This document shows, piece by piece, positions 32,229 to 41,324 of a stretch of 45,510 nt of DNA. The stretch spans positions 23,321 to 68,830 of the forward strand of contig NZ_NGFP01000001.1 in the NCBI RefSeq assembly GCF_002149035.1, read 5' to 3'. The translations under genes were made by a program, and so were the position numbers. The notes under the pieces were generated by a model. That model worked only from the letters and a program-made list of their open reading frames with translations, ran no database searches and was not told the DNA's origin. The stretch comes from Streptosporangium minutum (lineage in GTDB: Bacteria > Actinomycetota > Actinomycetes > Streptosporangiales > Streptosporangiaceae). Numbering within the stretch: the first letter of the stretch is position 1; each line of letters begins with the position of its first letter.

Positions 32229-33954
32229 GGACCCCTCCTGGGACGGGCTGCTCGATGGCGTAGCCGAGCTTGGGGTACTCGATCACGCGCTGGAGGTCGC
32301 CGACGAGCATGTCGATGACCAACTTCGGATCACCGATCGAGCTGACGTAGTCATCCAGCTCAAGCGGCTCGGAAGCGCACACCACCTCGACCTCGGGCCA
32401 TACCTTTCGTGCCGTGGCGTAGGCCCGACGCTCCATGTACGGCTTGGAGATCAGGAGCACCGAACCGGGCCGAACACCCGCATCGGCCAGCACCTGGCAG
32501 GACAGTGCGACGTTCTGGCCAGTGTTGGTGGCGTTCGGCTCCAGCAGAATCGCCTCGTCGGACATGCCGAGGTCGAGCGCGTGCTCGCGGTAGTGGACGG
32601 CCTCGCCTCGGGGGAAGCGCGCCGCGGTGGTGGGGCTGGTGGCACCGGAGAAGACGAGCAGCGGGAACCAGCCGGCGCGGTGCAAGTCGACCGCCGCGCG
32701 TGCCACCCCCAGATCGTGGCTGCCCAGGCCGATAGCTACGTCACACTGGCTCAGGTCGTGGTGCATCTGGTGGTAGTCCCAGATGGTGTGGGCATGCTGC
32801 CACTGCTCGTCGGTGATGACCTGCTGCTTGACGCTCACCCGGTTGCTCCCTGATCGCCGTGGCAGAGGGAGGCGGATCTCCCCCTGGATGGTCCGCTGGA
32901 TGCCCTCAATGCTGCGCAGTTGGTGCGCGAGCCCGTGCTGCGCGGCCTCGCGTGCGGCACGGTCGAGGATCACCACCCCATCATCCACGGTGGCCCGATC
33001 CGAAAGCAGGACGTGCCCGTAAGCCGTCTCCAGCCGGACCCGCTGCATGGGCGCATCGGTGACCGCGGTGGCGCGGGCGAGGTCGATCAGGCGTAGCGCC
33101 TCCGAGAGGTTCCCTGCGCCACGGTGGGCCAGAGCGAGTTTCTGGTGCGCGACGGACCAGTCCTCGGTTTCGCCGAGGTTCTCGAACTCGCGGATGGCGG
33201 TCGTCATCAGGCGGGCGGCGTAGTCGTTCTTGTCGTTCTTGCTCAGGGCGGTCCCCACCCACAGCCGGGCTCGCGCCCTATCGCGTGGTGAGAGCCGGTC
33301 GTCCACCGCCAGCGCCTCATATTCCTTGGCGGCCTCGTCCAACCGGCCCCCCATCTCGGCGACCACGGCCAACGAAAGGTCGAGCTGCGCGATACGACGG
33401 GGGATGTCGAGCTGTCCGTAGATCGATCGGGCGTTGAGGTAGGAGCGGCGAGCGGACAATGGGCCGGCGACTGCTCCTTGGTCGCGCTGGAGGTCGCCGA
33501 ACAGCGTCGTCGATCGTGCGAACAGGTAAAGACCCTTGTCGTCCAAGGCGTGCGGGTCGTAGCAGGTGAGCCATCGGTTCAGCAGGTCGGTGGCGTAGCT
33601 GAAGCTCTGGCGGCTGAGAGCGACCACAGCCCGGTCAAGGTCGTCTGTCCAGGTCTCGTAGTCCCAGGCCCGTGGTCCCATCCGGGTGACTCTCAGCCCT
33701 TGGTCCACGTCCTGGCCGAGTTCCAAGAGCAGCGTCTCGAACCGCAGGTGAGTGGCCGAATTCGCGCGGGCGAGCGCGGTGTCCAGGATGGCTTGGGTGT
33801 CCGGACGTGGCCGAGTAGCGGTACCGAGCTGGTCCCACTTCGCCACGGTGCGGGGAGCCACGCCGAGGTGCTGCGCGAACACCCGCACGCTCATCCGCAG
33901 GGCTCGGCGAAGTGCACGCGCTTCGAGACCGGTCCACTCATGCACGGTCGTCAC
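32170..33954 (-). CDS. HTH-TPR regulator fused to a DUF218 (YdcF-like) domain
   Basis: A 594-residue protein. Residues 1-60 form a helix-turn-helix (RRALRMSVRVFAQHLGVAPR followed by TVAKWDQLG). About 300 residues of TPR-like helices follow, and from about residue 375 a DUF218 domain (CDVAIGLGSHDLGVARAAVD, then LLVFSGATSPT and EPNATNTGQN). The GTG start at 33952-33954 has GGGAG seven bases upstream; a longer form from 33978 or 34125 is possible but lacks a ribosome site. Within the frame, a GTG (VSVKQQVITDEQW, near 32839) has its own AGGGAG seven bases upstream, so the C-terminal domain may also be made alone. It is divergent from the RiPP genes and probably regulates them. Confidence 0.8.
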   Translation of the reverse strand: MTTVHEWTGLEARALRRALRMSVRVFAQHLGVAPRTVAKWDQLGTATRPRPDTQAILDTALARANSATHLRFETLLLELGQDVDQGLRVTRMGPRAWDYETWTDDLDRAVVALSRQSFSYATDLLNRWLTCYDPHALDDKGLYLFARSTTLFGDLQRDQGAVAGPLSARRSYLNARSIYGQLDIPRRIAQLDLSLAVVAEMGGRLDEAAKEYEALAVDDRLSPRDRARARLWVGTALSKNDKNDYAARLMTTAIREFENLGETEDWSVAHQKLALAHRGAGNLSEALRLIDLARATAVTDAPMQRVRLETAYGHVLLSDRATVDDGVVILDRAAREAAQHGLAHQLRSIEGIQRTIQGEIRLPLPRRSGSNRVSVKQQVITDEQWQHAHTIWDYHQMHHDLSQCDVAIGLGSHDLGVARAAVDLHRAGWFPLLVFSGATSPTTAARFPRGEAVHYREHALDLGMSDEAILLEPNATNTGQNVALSCQVLADAGVRPGSVLLISKPYMERRAYATARKVWPEVEVVCASEPLELDDYVSSIGDPKLVIDMLVGDLQRVIEYPKLGYAIEQPVPGGVHDAYQALLRAGFDSRLLTP

Positions 33955-34111
33955 GTCGCTGCTCCCTTCCACGGCCATGGAAGCACGCAGAGGTACCGAG
34001 GGCCTCCGGAAGTGCGACGCAAGTGCGACAGCGGGTCGTATCCAGCGGGGGCGGGGCTGGCCATGCTCAAAGAGCGGGCCGTAAGCCCCGGCCACGGTAA
34101 GGACGGCTACC

Positions 34112-34555
34112 TTGTGGACACTCACCGAACAACACGATGTGGACGGCCCGATCGTCTACGGGTACCTGCGGCTGCATCGTTCGACGCCCGAGCGGCACGC
34201 CGCCCTGACGGTAGCCCTCGCCCAATACTGCGAGCAGCACGAACTGCAGCTCTGCGGCATCTTCACCGATCGAGGGGCCGCATCGTCGGACGACCCGGCC
34301 TTCGCCGGCCTGCTGGACGTCCTTCTCATGTCCGGCGCCTACGGGGTGGTTCTGCCCACTACGCACCACCTGGGCGAGAAGCCCGTCGCGACTCGGCGGC
34401 GGGAACAGCTGAACGCGATTGGGGCGCGGCTGCTGGTCGTGCGGGGAGCCCTCCGTACCACTGGCTCTTCCGCCGGCCGACCGGTCGTGGCTCTGGCCCG
34501 CGCCGTTCCCCATGGCCAACTCGAACCAACTCGCCAAGGACCCCATGATGATTGA
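34112..34555 (+). CDS. Resolvase-like domain protein without the catalytic Ser
   Basis: A 147-residue protein whose first 110 residues resemble a serine-recombinase N-terminal domain (IVYGYLRLHRSTPERHAAL ... CGIFTDRGAASSDDPAFAGL). The nucleophile motif (Y-x-R-V-S) reads GYLRLH, so the catalytic Ser is replaced by His, and no DNA-binding domain follows. It is therefore unlikely to recombine DNA. The TTG start has AAGGA about ten bases upstream; a later GTG is possible. The next gene overlaps its end. Confidence 0.6.
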   Translation: MWTLTEQHDVDGPIVYGYLRLHRSTPERHAALTVALAQYCEQHELQLCGIFTDRGAASSDDPAFAGLLDVLLMSGAYGVVLPTTHHLGEKPVATRRREQLNAIGARLLVVRGALRTTGSSAGRPVVALARAVPHGQLEPTRQGPHDD

Positions 34556-35168
34556 CACCTTCGTCGCACCACCGCCCGGCAGCGAATTCAACCCGAACGT
34601 GCCAACGGTAGATCGCACGTACGCCGCGCTCGCAGGCTCCGGCAAGGACGGCTTCGAGGCCGACCGGGCAGCCGCCGGCAAGCTGAAGGGGGCGATTCCT
34701 GGGGTAACCGAGGTCGTCCAAGAGAACGCAGCGGCTATCGCGCGGGCTGTCGCCTCCCCGTACACCTTCGTGAAGTGCTCGATGCAGCCCCGGTATGACC
34801 CCGGCGCCGTCGAGGCCGCCAAACTGATACAGGCGCGGGCGCCCCGCTGGGTTGTCCTGTGGCGCCCGTACTGGCGGGTCCTGCAGGCGTGGGAGTGCTC
34901 CGACCCGAGGCTATGTCGCACCGTCATGGGGCGCAGTGCCACCGAGCTGTGGCAGCGCATGCAGGAAGCTGAACTTGATCTCTGGCGGGCCTCCCCGCGC
35001 GCCATGACCGCGGACCGGCCACCCACCACACCCGTCCCGGGTGGCCGTGAGGATCTGCCAGAGGCGGCCCCGAGACGATCACCGGACCCGGCAGCACCCC
35101 GCCGGCCCGGAAGACCTCGGGGCCCCAGACCACACCAGGCGGGAGCGCATCGTGTTCACGTACAGTGA
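34545..35168 (+). CDS. Hypothetical protein upstream of the RiPP genes
   Basis: A 207-residue protein starting MMIDTFVAPPPGSEFNPN, with AAGGA four bases before the ATG, inside the end of the previous gene (coupled). The middle is ordered (TFVKCSMQPRYDPGAVEAAK, then APRWVVLWRPYWRVLQAW) with a short Cys pair; the last 55 residues are Pro/Arg-rich and disordered. I do not recognise the family. Its place in the run before the precursor suggests a cluster-associated role. Confidence 0.6.
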   Translation: MMIDTFVAPPPGSEFNPNVPTVDRTYAALAGSGKDGFEADRAAAGKLKGAIPGVTEVVQENAAAIARAVASPYTFVKCSMQPRYDPGAVEAAKLIQARAPRWVVLWRPYWRVLQAWECSDPRLCRTVMGRSATELWQRMQEAELDLWRASPRAMTADRPPTTPVPGGREDLPEAAPRRSPDPAAPRRPGRPRGPRPHQAGAHRVHVQ

Positions 35169-35189
35169 CGCGTTCCTGGCGGCCGCCGG

Positions 35190-35519
35190 GTGGCCGTGTT
35201 GCTCCTCCTCGTCTTGGCGTGGACAGCCGAGCAGGCTCACAATGTGCGGCCGTCCACGTACTCCGGCGCGGGCCCATGCCCCTACCTAGCGCCCATGCTG
35301 CCCCGCGCCCCCTACGACCCGCCGCCCACGATGTGCCCCGGGAGGCCGTCGTGGGCGGCGGGCTCCAGACCCTGGCCGGACCCTTCCCACGTGGCGAGCG
35401 CGCAGGCTCGCCAGCGGGTCGGCCAGGCGGGGGAAGGCGGCCACCCTGTCGAGGAGTGCAGGTTGTCCGCCTTCCCTCAGCGGGCCGTACGCCCCCGTGG
35501 AGAGAGCAGACGAGGATGA
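35190..35519 (+). CDS. Small secreted or membrane protein (tentative)
   Basis: A 109-residue frame starting at GTG: VAVLLLLVLAWTAEQAHNVR, then a short Cys/Pro-rich segment (CPYLAPMLPRAPYDPPPTMC). The hydrophobic start could be a signal peptide or anchor. The stop TGA overlaps the ATG of the next gene (ATGA), which argues that it is real, but there is no ribosome site and the second half is low complexity. An alternative is untranslated sequence. Confidence 0.4.
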   Translation: MAVLLLLVLAWTAEQAHNVRPSTYSGAGPCPYLAPMLPRAPYDPPPTMCPGRPSWAAGSRPWPDPSHVASAQARQRVGQAGEGGHPVEECRLSAFPQRAVRPRGESRRG

Positions 35520-35836
35520 CGAGAACCCGCCAGCCGCAGGCGGTCAAGCAGGAGGGCCCCACCCCCGAGTGGGAGCCGTACACGTCACACGGCGCCATCC
35601 TCCGGGTCAGACACACCTCGTGCTGCGGCCGGTATGAACTGGCGTCGGAGGGCGGCGAGTTCTTCGTGCTCCGTCCCGCCGGCAGGCGCGGGTACGAGCA
35701 AACCAGCCGAGGCCGGGCCTACCGCGACGTCATCCAGATGTACGCCGCCCTAGTGCGCAAGCACCACCTTGACCACACCAGCCGCGGCGAATGGTACGAG
35801 GCCGACCCGTACATGAACCAGGCGGAAGCGGGCTGA
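35516..35836 (+). CDS. Small conserved-looking protein of the RiPP cluster
   Basis: A 106-residue soluble protein (MTRTRQPQAVKQEGPTPEWE ... TSCCGRYELASEGGEFFVLR ... RAYRDVIQMYAALVRKH). It ends 68 bp before the precursor gene in the same direction. No named domain is recognised; the compact strand-rich centre suggests a small binding protein. The ATG overlaps the previous stop, with a GAGG directly before it. Confidence 0.6.
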   Translation: MTRTRQPQAVKQEGPTPEWEPYTSHGAILRVRHTSCCGRYELASEGGEFFVLRPAGRRGYEQTSRGRAYRDVIQMYAALVRKHHLDHTSRGEWYEADPYMNQAEAG

Positions 35837-35904
35837 CTATGCCCCTGCCCGGCTGGCGTGGACACCCCACGTCAGGAACCCGAAACAGGACAAGGAGTAG
35901 AGAC

Positions 35905-36078
35905 ATGAGCACTCTGACCCCGGAGGAGACGGCCACGGTCGACACGGGAGAGACGTTCGACCCGTTCGCGCTCAACATCGAATTCATCGAGAACACCCCG
36001 GCGGCCGACACGGTGCTGATGTGCACCACCGGCGACAACTGCGGAACCTCCTGCCCGAGCGCCTGCACGACCTCGTAG
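35905..36078 (+). CDS. FxLD-type lanthipeptide precursor
   Basis: A 57-residue precursor starting MSTLTPEETATVDTG, with AAGGAG seven bases upstream. The leader holds FALNIEFIEN at residues 21-30, corresponding to the FxLD motif with Asn24 in place of Asp. The core begins after TPAADT and has four Cys (40, 46, 50, 54) among Thr/Ser: CTTGDNCGTSCPSACTTS. Dehydrated Ser/Thr could form up to four lanthionine rings. Asp44 in GDN is a plausible target for the methyltransferase that converts Asp to aspartimide or isoaspartate in related systems. A strong hairpin separates it from the dehydratase gene. Confidence 0.88.
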   Translation: MSTLTPEETATVDTGETFDPFALNIEFIENTPAADTVLMCTTGDNCGTSCPSACTTS

Positions 36079-36083
36079 TCCGC

Positions 36084-36113
36084 GGGGCGCGGGTCCGTAC
36101 GGGCCCGCGCCCC
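36084..36113 (+). terminator. Attenuator hairpin between precursor and dehydratase genes
   Basis: GGGGCGCGGG (36084-36093) pairs with CCCGCGCCCC (36104-36113), and the inner bases TCCGTACGGG can extend the stem. No T-tract follows (CTTCTTCCCC). It would lower read-through so that the precursor is made in excess of its enzymes, as is common in RiPP operons. Confidence 0.65.
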
Positions 36114-36140
36114 CTTCTTCCCCAGAACGGAGCGTGAGTG

Positions 36141-38165
36141 ATGACGCGGTCGCGGCGGACCCTGTACCGGTGCACGGGCGCCGGGATGCTGCGCGCGGCG
36201 GTGAACCTTTCCGCCCCCGCCCTGCCGCAGTGGCCGGGGCCCGCCGCGTCCCCCGAGCAGTGGCGTTCCTGGCTCGGCCCGATCTGGGCCGATGACACGT
36301 TCCGGCGCGCGGTCTCCAGTGCCAGCCTGGACCTGGCCCGCCAGGTGGAGGCAGTTCTGGACGGGCGGTTGTCGAACGCTCGCCGGGCGCGTCGCGCCGC
36401 ACTCGCGGTCGCCCGGTACGCCATCAGGTATGAGCACCGGTCCACGCCATTCGGCCTGTTCGCCGGCGTCTGCCCGGTCGACTTCGGCGAGACATCCGCC
36501 GTGCTTGTCGGGGATGAGCACGAGATCGTTACCCGAGCCGACCCCCGGGCGCTGGACAAGTTGATCAGTGCCCAGGAGGCCGACGGCGTGTCGATGGCGG
36601 CCGTCGAGGTGTGCGTCAACAACCTGGCGTATGTGCGCGGCGGCCGCGTCTTCGTGCCGTCCGAGGGCGCGTCGGAGTTCTCCCTCGCGCTGACGCCTGC
36701 GCTGACGCTCGTTCTCCAGGCGGCCAAGTCACCCATCCGGTATGCGGCGCTCGCGGGCAAACTCGCCGCAGAGTTCCCGCAGGTGGAAGGACACCGCCAG
36801 GCGGTGTTCCTCGCGGAGCTGCTGCGGCTTCGGCTGCTGCTGTCGGCGCTGCGTGCCCCCGCCACGGTCGTTGACCCGGCAGCCGTCCTGCCTGCCGTCG
36901 CTTTGGACGCCCGCGATCGGGAGGCGTACGTGGATTTACGGCTGGACGCCACGGTTCGGCTGCCGGAGACCGTCGCGGTCGAGATGGAAACCGTAGCAAC
37001 CGTGCTGGCCAGGCTCGCGGCCAACCCAACCGGCACCCGGGCGTGGCGGAGCTACACCGAGCAGTTCGCCGCCCGATGGGGCGAAGACGCCGAGGTCGGC
37101 CTGGAGCAGCTCGTTGACCCGGACAACGGGTTGGGCCTGCCTGACGGGTTCGGCTCGGTGTCCGAGCCGCCACGACCGATGTCACGGCGCGACCGGCTGC
37201 TGTTGGATCTCGCAGGGACCGCCGCCGTCGAACGCCACCGGACGGTGATCCTGTCCGAGCCGCTCATCGAGGAGTTGGAGGCGGCCGCAGGCGAACCCAC
37301 CGCCCTGGCCCCGCACTTCGAGGTGTGCGCACAGGTCCAAGCCCGTTCCCTCCCAGCGCTCGACCGAGGCGACTTCCGCGTCCGCGTTCACACCGTCTCC
37401 AGGGCGGCAGGCACGATGACGGGACGATTCCGGCACCTGTTCCCGCAGGCCGCCGAGCAAGTAGCCCTTCCCACGGTTGACCCTGTGGCGGAACTGGCTC
37501 AGTTATCGTTCCATCCCTCCCGCGTCGAGGCCGACCTGCTCACGCGCACCCCGCAAGTCCTGCCGAAGCTGGTCAGCGTCGGAGAGCACCGGGGCAGCGA
37601 CGCCACGGTGTTCGTCCCCTCTGATCTGGTCGTAGGCCTGCACGGTAGCCACCTCTACCTCGCGGTGGCCGCCACCGGGGAGCGCCTGGAGCTGATCGCG
37701 CCGACCGCGCTCAACTTCATGTGGAACAACTTCACCCCGCCGCTGGCCCGGTTCCTGGCCGAGATCAGCCGTGCCGCAACTCCGCAGGTGACCTGGTTCG
37801 ACTGGGGTGCGGCGTGGACGCTGCCGTTCACGCCGGGGCTGCACTATCGGCGCAGCATCGTCGTTGCCGCCCGCTGGCAGCTTCGGGCCCGCGCCCTGCC
37901 CGGCCGTGCGGCATCCCTGGAGGAGTGGGCCGCGCAGTTGCACGCCTGGCGCGGCCGAGCGGGTGTGCCTGACCGTGTGCTCCTGGCCATGGACGATCAG
38001 CGCCTGCTGCTGGACCTCACCGGGGAGATGAACCTGGACGTGCTCCGTACGCACCTGTGCGGCTCCCCTATCGCGGTGCTCTACGAGGCGCCGCCGCCGG
38101 ACGCGGATGGATGGATCGGCGGGCGGGCCCACAGCATCGTCGTCGCGGTAAGGGCGGGCCGATGA
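36141..38165 (+). CDS. lanB: LanB-type lantibiotic dehydratase (N-terminal glutamylation domain)
   Basis: A 674-residue protein of the lantibiotic dehydratase family. It starts YRCTGAGMLRAAVNLSAPAL and has ARYAIRYEHRSTPFGLFAGV, the typical R-x-TPFGLFAG motif near residue 100, and a C-terminal TPGLHYRRSIVVAARW. It should activate Ser/Thr with glutamyl-tRNA. The separate elimination domain is at the N-terminus of the methyltransferase gene downstream, so the enzyme is split. The ATG has CGGAG eight bases upstream. ATGA overlap with lanC. Confidence 0.92.
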   Translation: MTRSRRTLYRCTGAGMLRAAVNLSAPALPQWPGPAASPEQWRSWLGPIWADDTFRRAVSSASLDLARQVEAVLDGRLSNARRARRAALAVARYAIRYEHRSTPFGLFAGVCPVDFGETSAVLVGDEHEIVTRADPRALDKLISAQEADGVSMAAVEVCVNNLAYVRGGRVFVPSEGASEFSLALTPALTLVLQAAKSPIRYAALAGKLAAEFPQVEGHRQAVFLAELLRLRLLLSALRAPATVVDPAAVLPAVALDARDREAYVDLRLDATVRLPETVAVEMETVATVLARLAANPTGTRAWRSYTEQFAARWGEDAEVGLEQLVDPDNGLGLPDGFGSVSEPPRPMSRRDRLLLDLAGTAAVERHRTVILSEPLIEELEAAAGEPTALAPHFEVCAQVQARSLPALDRGDFRVRVHTVSRAAGTMTGRFRHLFPQAAEQVALPTVDPVAELAQLSFHPSRVEADLLTRTPQVLPKLVSVGEHRGSDATVFVPSDLVVGLHGSHLYLAVAATGERLELIAPTALNFMWNNFTPPLARFLAEISRAATPQVTWFDWGAAWTLPFTPGLHYRRSIVVAARWQLRARALPGRAASLEEWAAQLHAWRGRAGVPDRVLLAMDDQRLLLDLTGEMNLDVLRTHLCGSPIAVLYEAPPPDADGWIGGRAHSIVVAVRAGR

Positions 38166-39223
38166 GCCCGCCCACGACGCAGGCCCTGGCCGAGGGCGCG
38201 CTGGGGATAGCGTTGCTGCACATCGAGCGCGGCAACCTTGCCGCAGCCCGGCCTCTGCTGGCCGAGGCGGTCGCCGGCGGCGTCAGCACCGGCTCCAACG
38301 CTTCTCTGTTCCACGGCGCCCCGGCCCTGGAGTTCGTGCTTGGCCGTGTCGGGCGCGCCGACCAGACCGTTCAGACGGCCGTCGACCGGGTCGTGGCCGC
38401 CCGGCTCGCCGCGGCCCGCTGCCGACGAAAGGCGACCCGGCTCCCGACACTGGCAGAGTTCGATCTCATCCGGGGGCTCACCGGGCTGGGAGTGGTGCTG
38501 CTTGCCCGAGCAGGCTCGCCGCCGCCGCTGCTGCAGGAAGTGCTGGCCTATCTGGTGGCGCTGGCAGTCCCGGCCGAAGCCGATGCCCAGGTCCTGCCCG
38601 GGTGGTGGTCGCCAGACAGCCCCACGCATGAGGAGATCACCGGTGGCCACGCGAACAACGGGGTAGCCCACGGCATCGCCGGCCCGTTGGCGCTGCTATC
38701 TCTCGCCGCCCGCCGCGGCCTCCTGGTAGAAGGCCAGATAGGCGCCATCAAGACGTTCACGGCCTGGCTGGAGAAGTTCGGCTCCTTCTACTGGATCACC
38801 CTGGCCCCGCTCGCCGCTGAGGCGTTGCAGGCGCTGCCCCTGCGCCCCTCCTGGTGCTACGGGGACCTTGGTATCGCCCGCACGCTGCAACTGGCAGCCT
38901 GCGCGCTCGGCGACGACGCCCGCAGGCAGAAGGCCGAAGAACTCGCCCTCGCCGCCCTCACCGACCCGGCCCGCCTGAGCCGGGTCACCGATGCGTCCCT
39001 CTGCCACGGCTGGGCCGGGCTGCTGACCGTCACGACCGCCCTCGCCGCCGACAGCCGTACCCCCGACCGGTTCGCCGAGCCCATCCGGCAGACCCGCCAG
39101 AGGTTAGAAGCGGGGATCCCGGCACTGTCCAAGCCCGGGTTCATGGAAGGCCGAGCCGGGGCGGTCATGGCGCTGAAGGGCTCCAACGTGACCGGCTGGA
39201 CCCGCGCCCTGTTGATCAACTGA
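38162..39223 (+). CDS. lanC: LanC-like lanthionine cyclase
   Basis: A 353-residue LanC family protein. Zn ligands and catalytic motifs are visible: NGVAHGIAGPLALLSL with the active-site His, WCYGDLGIARTLQLAA with a Zn Cys, and SLCHGWAGLLTVTTAL with the Cys-His pair. It catalyses addition of Cys thiols to dehydrated residues to form (methyl)lanthionine. Start overlapping the lanB stop. Confidence 0.93.
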   Translation: MSPPTTQALAEGALGIALLHIERGNLAAARPLLAEAVAGGVSTGSNASLFHGAPALEFVLGRVGRADQTVQTAVDRVVAARLAAARCRRKATRLPTLAEFDLIRGLTGLGVVLLARAGSPPPLLQEVLAYLVALAVPAEADAQVLPGWWSPDSPTHEEITGGHANNGVAHGIAGPLALLSLAARRGLLVEGQIGAIKTFTAWLEKFGSFYWITLAPLAAEALQALPLRPSWCYGDLGIARTLQLAACALGDDARRQKAEELALAALTDPARLSRVTDASLCHGWAGLLTVTTALAADSRTPDRFAEPIRQTRQRLEAGIPALSKPGFMEGRAGAVMALKGSNVTGWTRALLIN

Positions 39224-39259
39224 CCCGCCACCACAACCGAGCAGGAGCGAACCGAGGAC

Positions 39260-41308
39260 ATGGACTGGAACGACGAGAACCTACCGCTGCCCGACGAACC
39301 GAAGTGGTGGCACGCCACCATCCGCTTTCCCGGCGATGCCGGAGCGACCCCAAAGGCTGCGACCGCACTCGCGGCCGCGCTGTCCGGTTGGCGTTTCCAC
39401 TTCCTGCGCAAGGAAGGCAATCTCCGGCTGCGCACCGAGAGGCCCGCTGCCGACCTGCTCGATCAGCTCGTCGCCGACGAGGTCGCGGCCGGTTGGGTTG
39501 GTGGCATCTACGAACCGGAGATCGAAACCTTCGGCGGCGAGCAGGGTATGGCCATCGCCCACGAGGTGTGGTGCGCCGACAGCCCCGCAGCCTTGGCCGA
39601 GACCGGCAGCCCGTACGCCCGCGAGCGGTGCATCCTGCTGCTCTCTACCATGAACCGCGCGGCGGGCCTCGACCCGTTCGAGATCAGCGACGTGTGGGCG
39701 ACATTCGGCAACCTCCGCCCGGCAATCGACCCACCGCAGGTGGCCTACCAGGCGTCTGCGATCACTGCCATGCGGCGCCTCGTGCACGCCGACGCCGCCA
39801 AGCGGGACACCACCGAACCCGGCTGGCCTGACCGCGTCGCCGCGTTCGAGGACGCCGGCCGCCGCCTGGCCCGGCTCGCGACCAGTGGGCAACTCCGGCG
39901 GGGGCTGCGCGCGGTCCTCGCCCACCATGCGATCTTCGCTTTCAACCGCGCGGCCACACCCGTGGCCGAGCAGGCTGCCGCGGCCTGGCTGGGCTGGAAC
40001 GTCGCCTTCGGAGACGGCAATCCAGCCACCGTGTCTAGCAGTCAGTCCGCACCCGTGACCCTTATTTTCAAGAGGATGGAGAGCACCATCACTACGACCG
40101 ACCCCGCCGAGCTGCGCAACACCATGGTGGACAAGCTCACCGGCTCCGGCCACCTGCGCACCCCTGAGATCATCGACGCCTTCCGGGACGTCGAGCGCCA
40201 CCGGTTCATCCCCGAAGTCGAGGTCGTCGCCGCCTACGTCGATGACGCTGTGTCGGTGAAGAACGACCGAGACGGCGAGATGATCTCCTGCATCTCCGCG
40301 CCGTCGATCGTCGCCACCCAACTGGAGCAACTGGGCGCAGAGCCCGGCCACAAGGTCCTGGAGGCCGGGGCGGCTACCGGCTACAACGCCGCTCTCCTCG
40401 GGCGGCTCGTCGCCCCCGGCGGCCGCGTGTGGACGGTGGACGTCGACACTGACCTCGTCAACACCGCCGCGAAGCATCTGGCCGCTGCCGGCGCATCGAA
40501 CGTGACCGCGCTGCTGGCCGATGGCGCGGCCGGTCTGCCCGCGCATGCCCCGTTCGATCGGATCCAGTTCACCGTAGGCGCCGGTGACATCCCCCTCCCC
40601 GTCCTGAATCAACTGGCCCCGGACGGCCGTCTCGTCATCCCGATGCGGATCCGCGGCAGTATCTCCCGCTCCTTCGCCTTCGAGCGCGACGGAGACGGCG
40701 AGACCTGGAAGACCGTCTCCTGCGAAATGGCCACGTTCGTCCCGCTGCGTAAGGGCGTGTGTGATGACGTCCGTACCGTGGTCCCCATGGCCGGGGAGGG
40801 CAACGTCCGGCTGGAAACCTACGGTGAGCAGCTCGTGGACCGGGAGGCGATGCGGACCGTCCTGGACGAGCCCTCCCACCAGGTCTACACGGGCGTGAAG
40901 TTCCGGCAGGGTTCAGCTTGGGAGTGGGTCTATCTGTGGTTGGCGTGCGTCCTGCCCAACGGCTTGTCTCGGGTACCTGGCCGACGGCCCGGGTTCACCC
41001 CGCATTTCGGGTGGGGTTCGATGGCGGCGCTCGACGGCGACAGCCTGGCCTATCTGACCGTCCGCGAGGGTGAAGACACCGTGAGCCGTTTCTGGGAGAT
41101 CGGCGTCATCGGTCACGGCCCGCGCGCCGCCGACCTCGCCGAGCAGGTCGCCGCCGCGATCCAGGAATGGGACCGCGACTACGGCAACGACGCCCCGGCC
41201 CCCGGCTTCCGCATGGCCATGGCCGCCAACCGCGACCTGCTGAAGGCCGCTGACTCACGCTTCGTCATCGACAAGACCAACAGCCGACTCGTCATCGACT
41301 GGCCGTAG
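39260..41308 (+). CDS. FxLD-system methyltransferase fused to LanB elimination domain
   Basis: A 682-residue bifunctional protein. Residues 1-260 are the thiopeptide-type (SpaB C-terminal) elimination domain (WWHATIRFPGDAGATPKAAT, then LRKEGNLRLRTERP). From about residue 275 a protein-L-isoaspartate methyltransferase-like domain follows with the SAM motif VLEAGAATGYNAALLG (near 370) and WTVDVDTDLV. About 130 extra residues close the protein. This architecture is that of the FxLD-system methyltransferases, which methylate an Asp of the lanthipeptide and drive succinimide/isoaspartate formation. It thus supplies both glutamate elimination and backbone modification. Confidence 0.92.
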   Translation: MDWNDENLPLPDEPKWWHATIRFPGDAGATPKAATALAAALSGWRFHFLRKEGNLRLRTERPAADLLDQLVADEVAAGWVGGIYEPEIETFGGEQGMAIAHEVWCADSPAALAETGSPYARERCILLLSTMNRAAGLDPFEISDVWATFGNLRPAIDPPQVAYQASAITAMRRLVHADAAKRDTTEPGWPDRVAAFEDAGRRLARLATSGQLRRGLRAVLAHHAIFAFNRAATPVAEQAAAAWLGWNVAFGDGNPATVSSSQSAPVTLIFKRMESTITTTDPAELRNTMVDKLTGSGHLRTPEIIDAFRDVERHRFIPEVEVVAAYVDDAVSVKNDRDGEMISCISAPSIVATQLEQLGAEPGHKVLEAGAATGYNAALLGRLVAPGGRVWTVDVDTDLVNTAAKHLAAAGASNVTALLADGAAGLPAHAPFDRIQFTVGAGDIPLPVLNQLAPDGRLVIPMRIRGSISRSFAFERDGDGETWKTVSCEMATFVPLRKGVCDDVRTVVPMAGEGNVRLETYGEQLVDREAMRTVLDEPSHQVYTGVKFRQGSAWEWVYLWLACVLPNGLSRVPGRRPGFTPHFGWGSMAALDGDSLAYLTVREGEDTVSRFWEIGVIGHGPRAADLAEQVAAAIQEWDRDYGNDAPAPGFRMAMAANRDLLKAADSRFVIDKTNSRLVIDWP

Positions 41309-41324
41309 GAAAGGGAGCAGCGTG

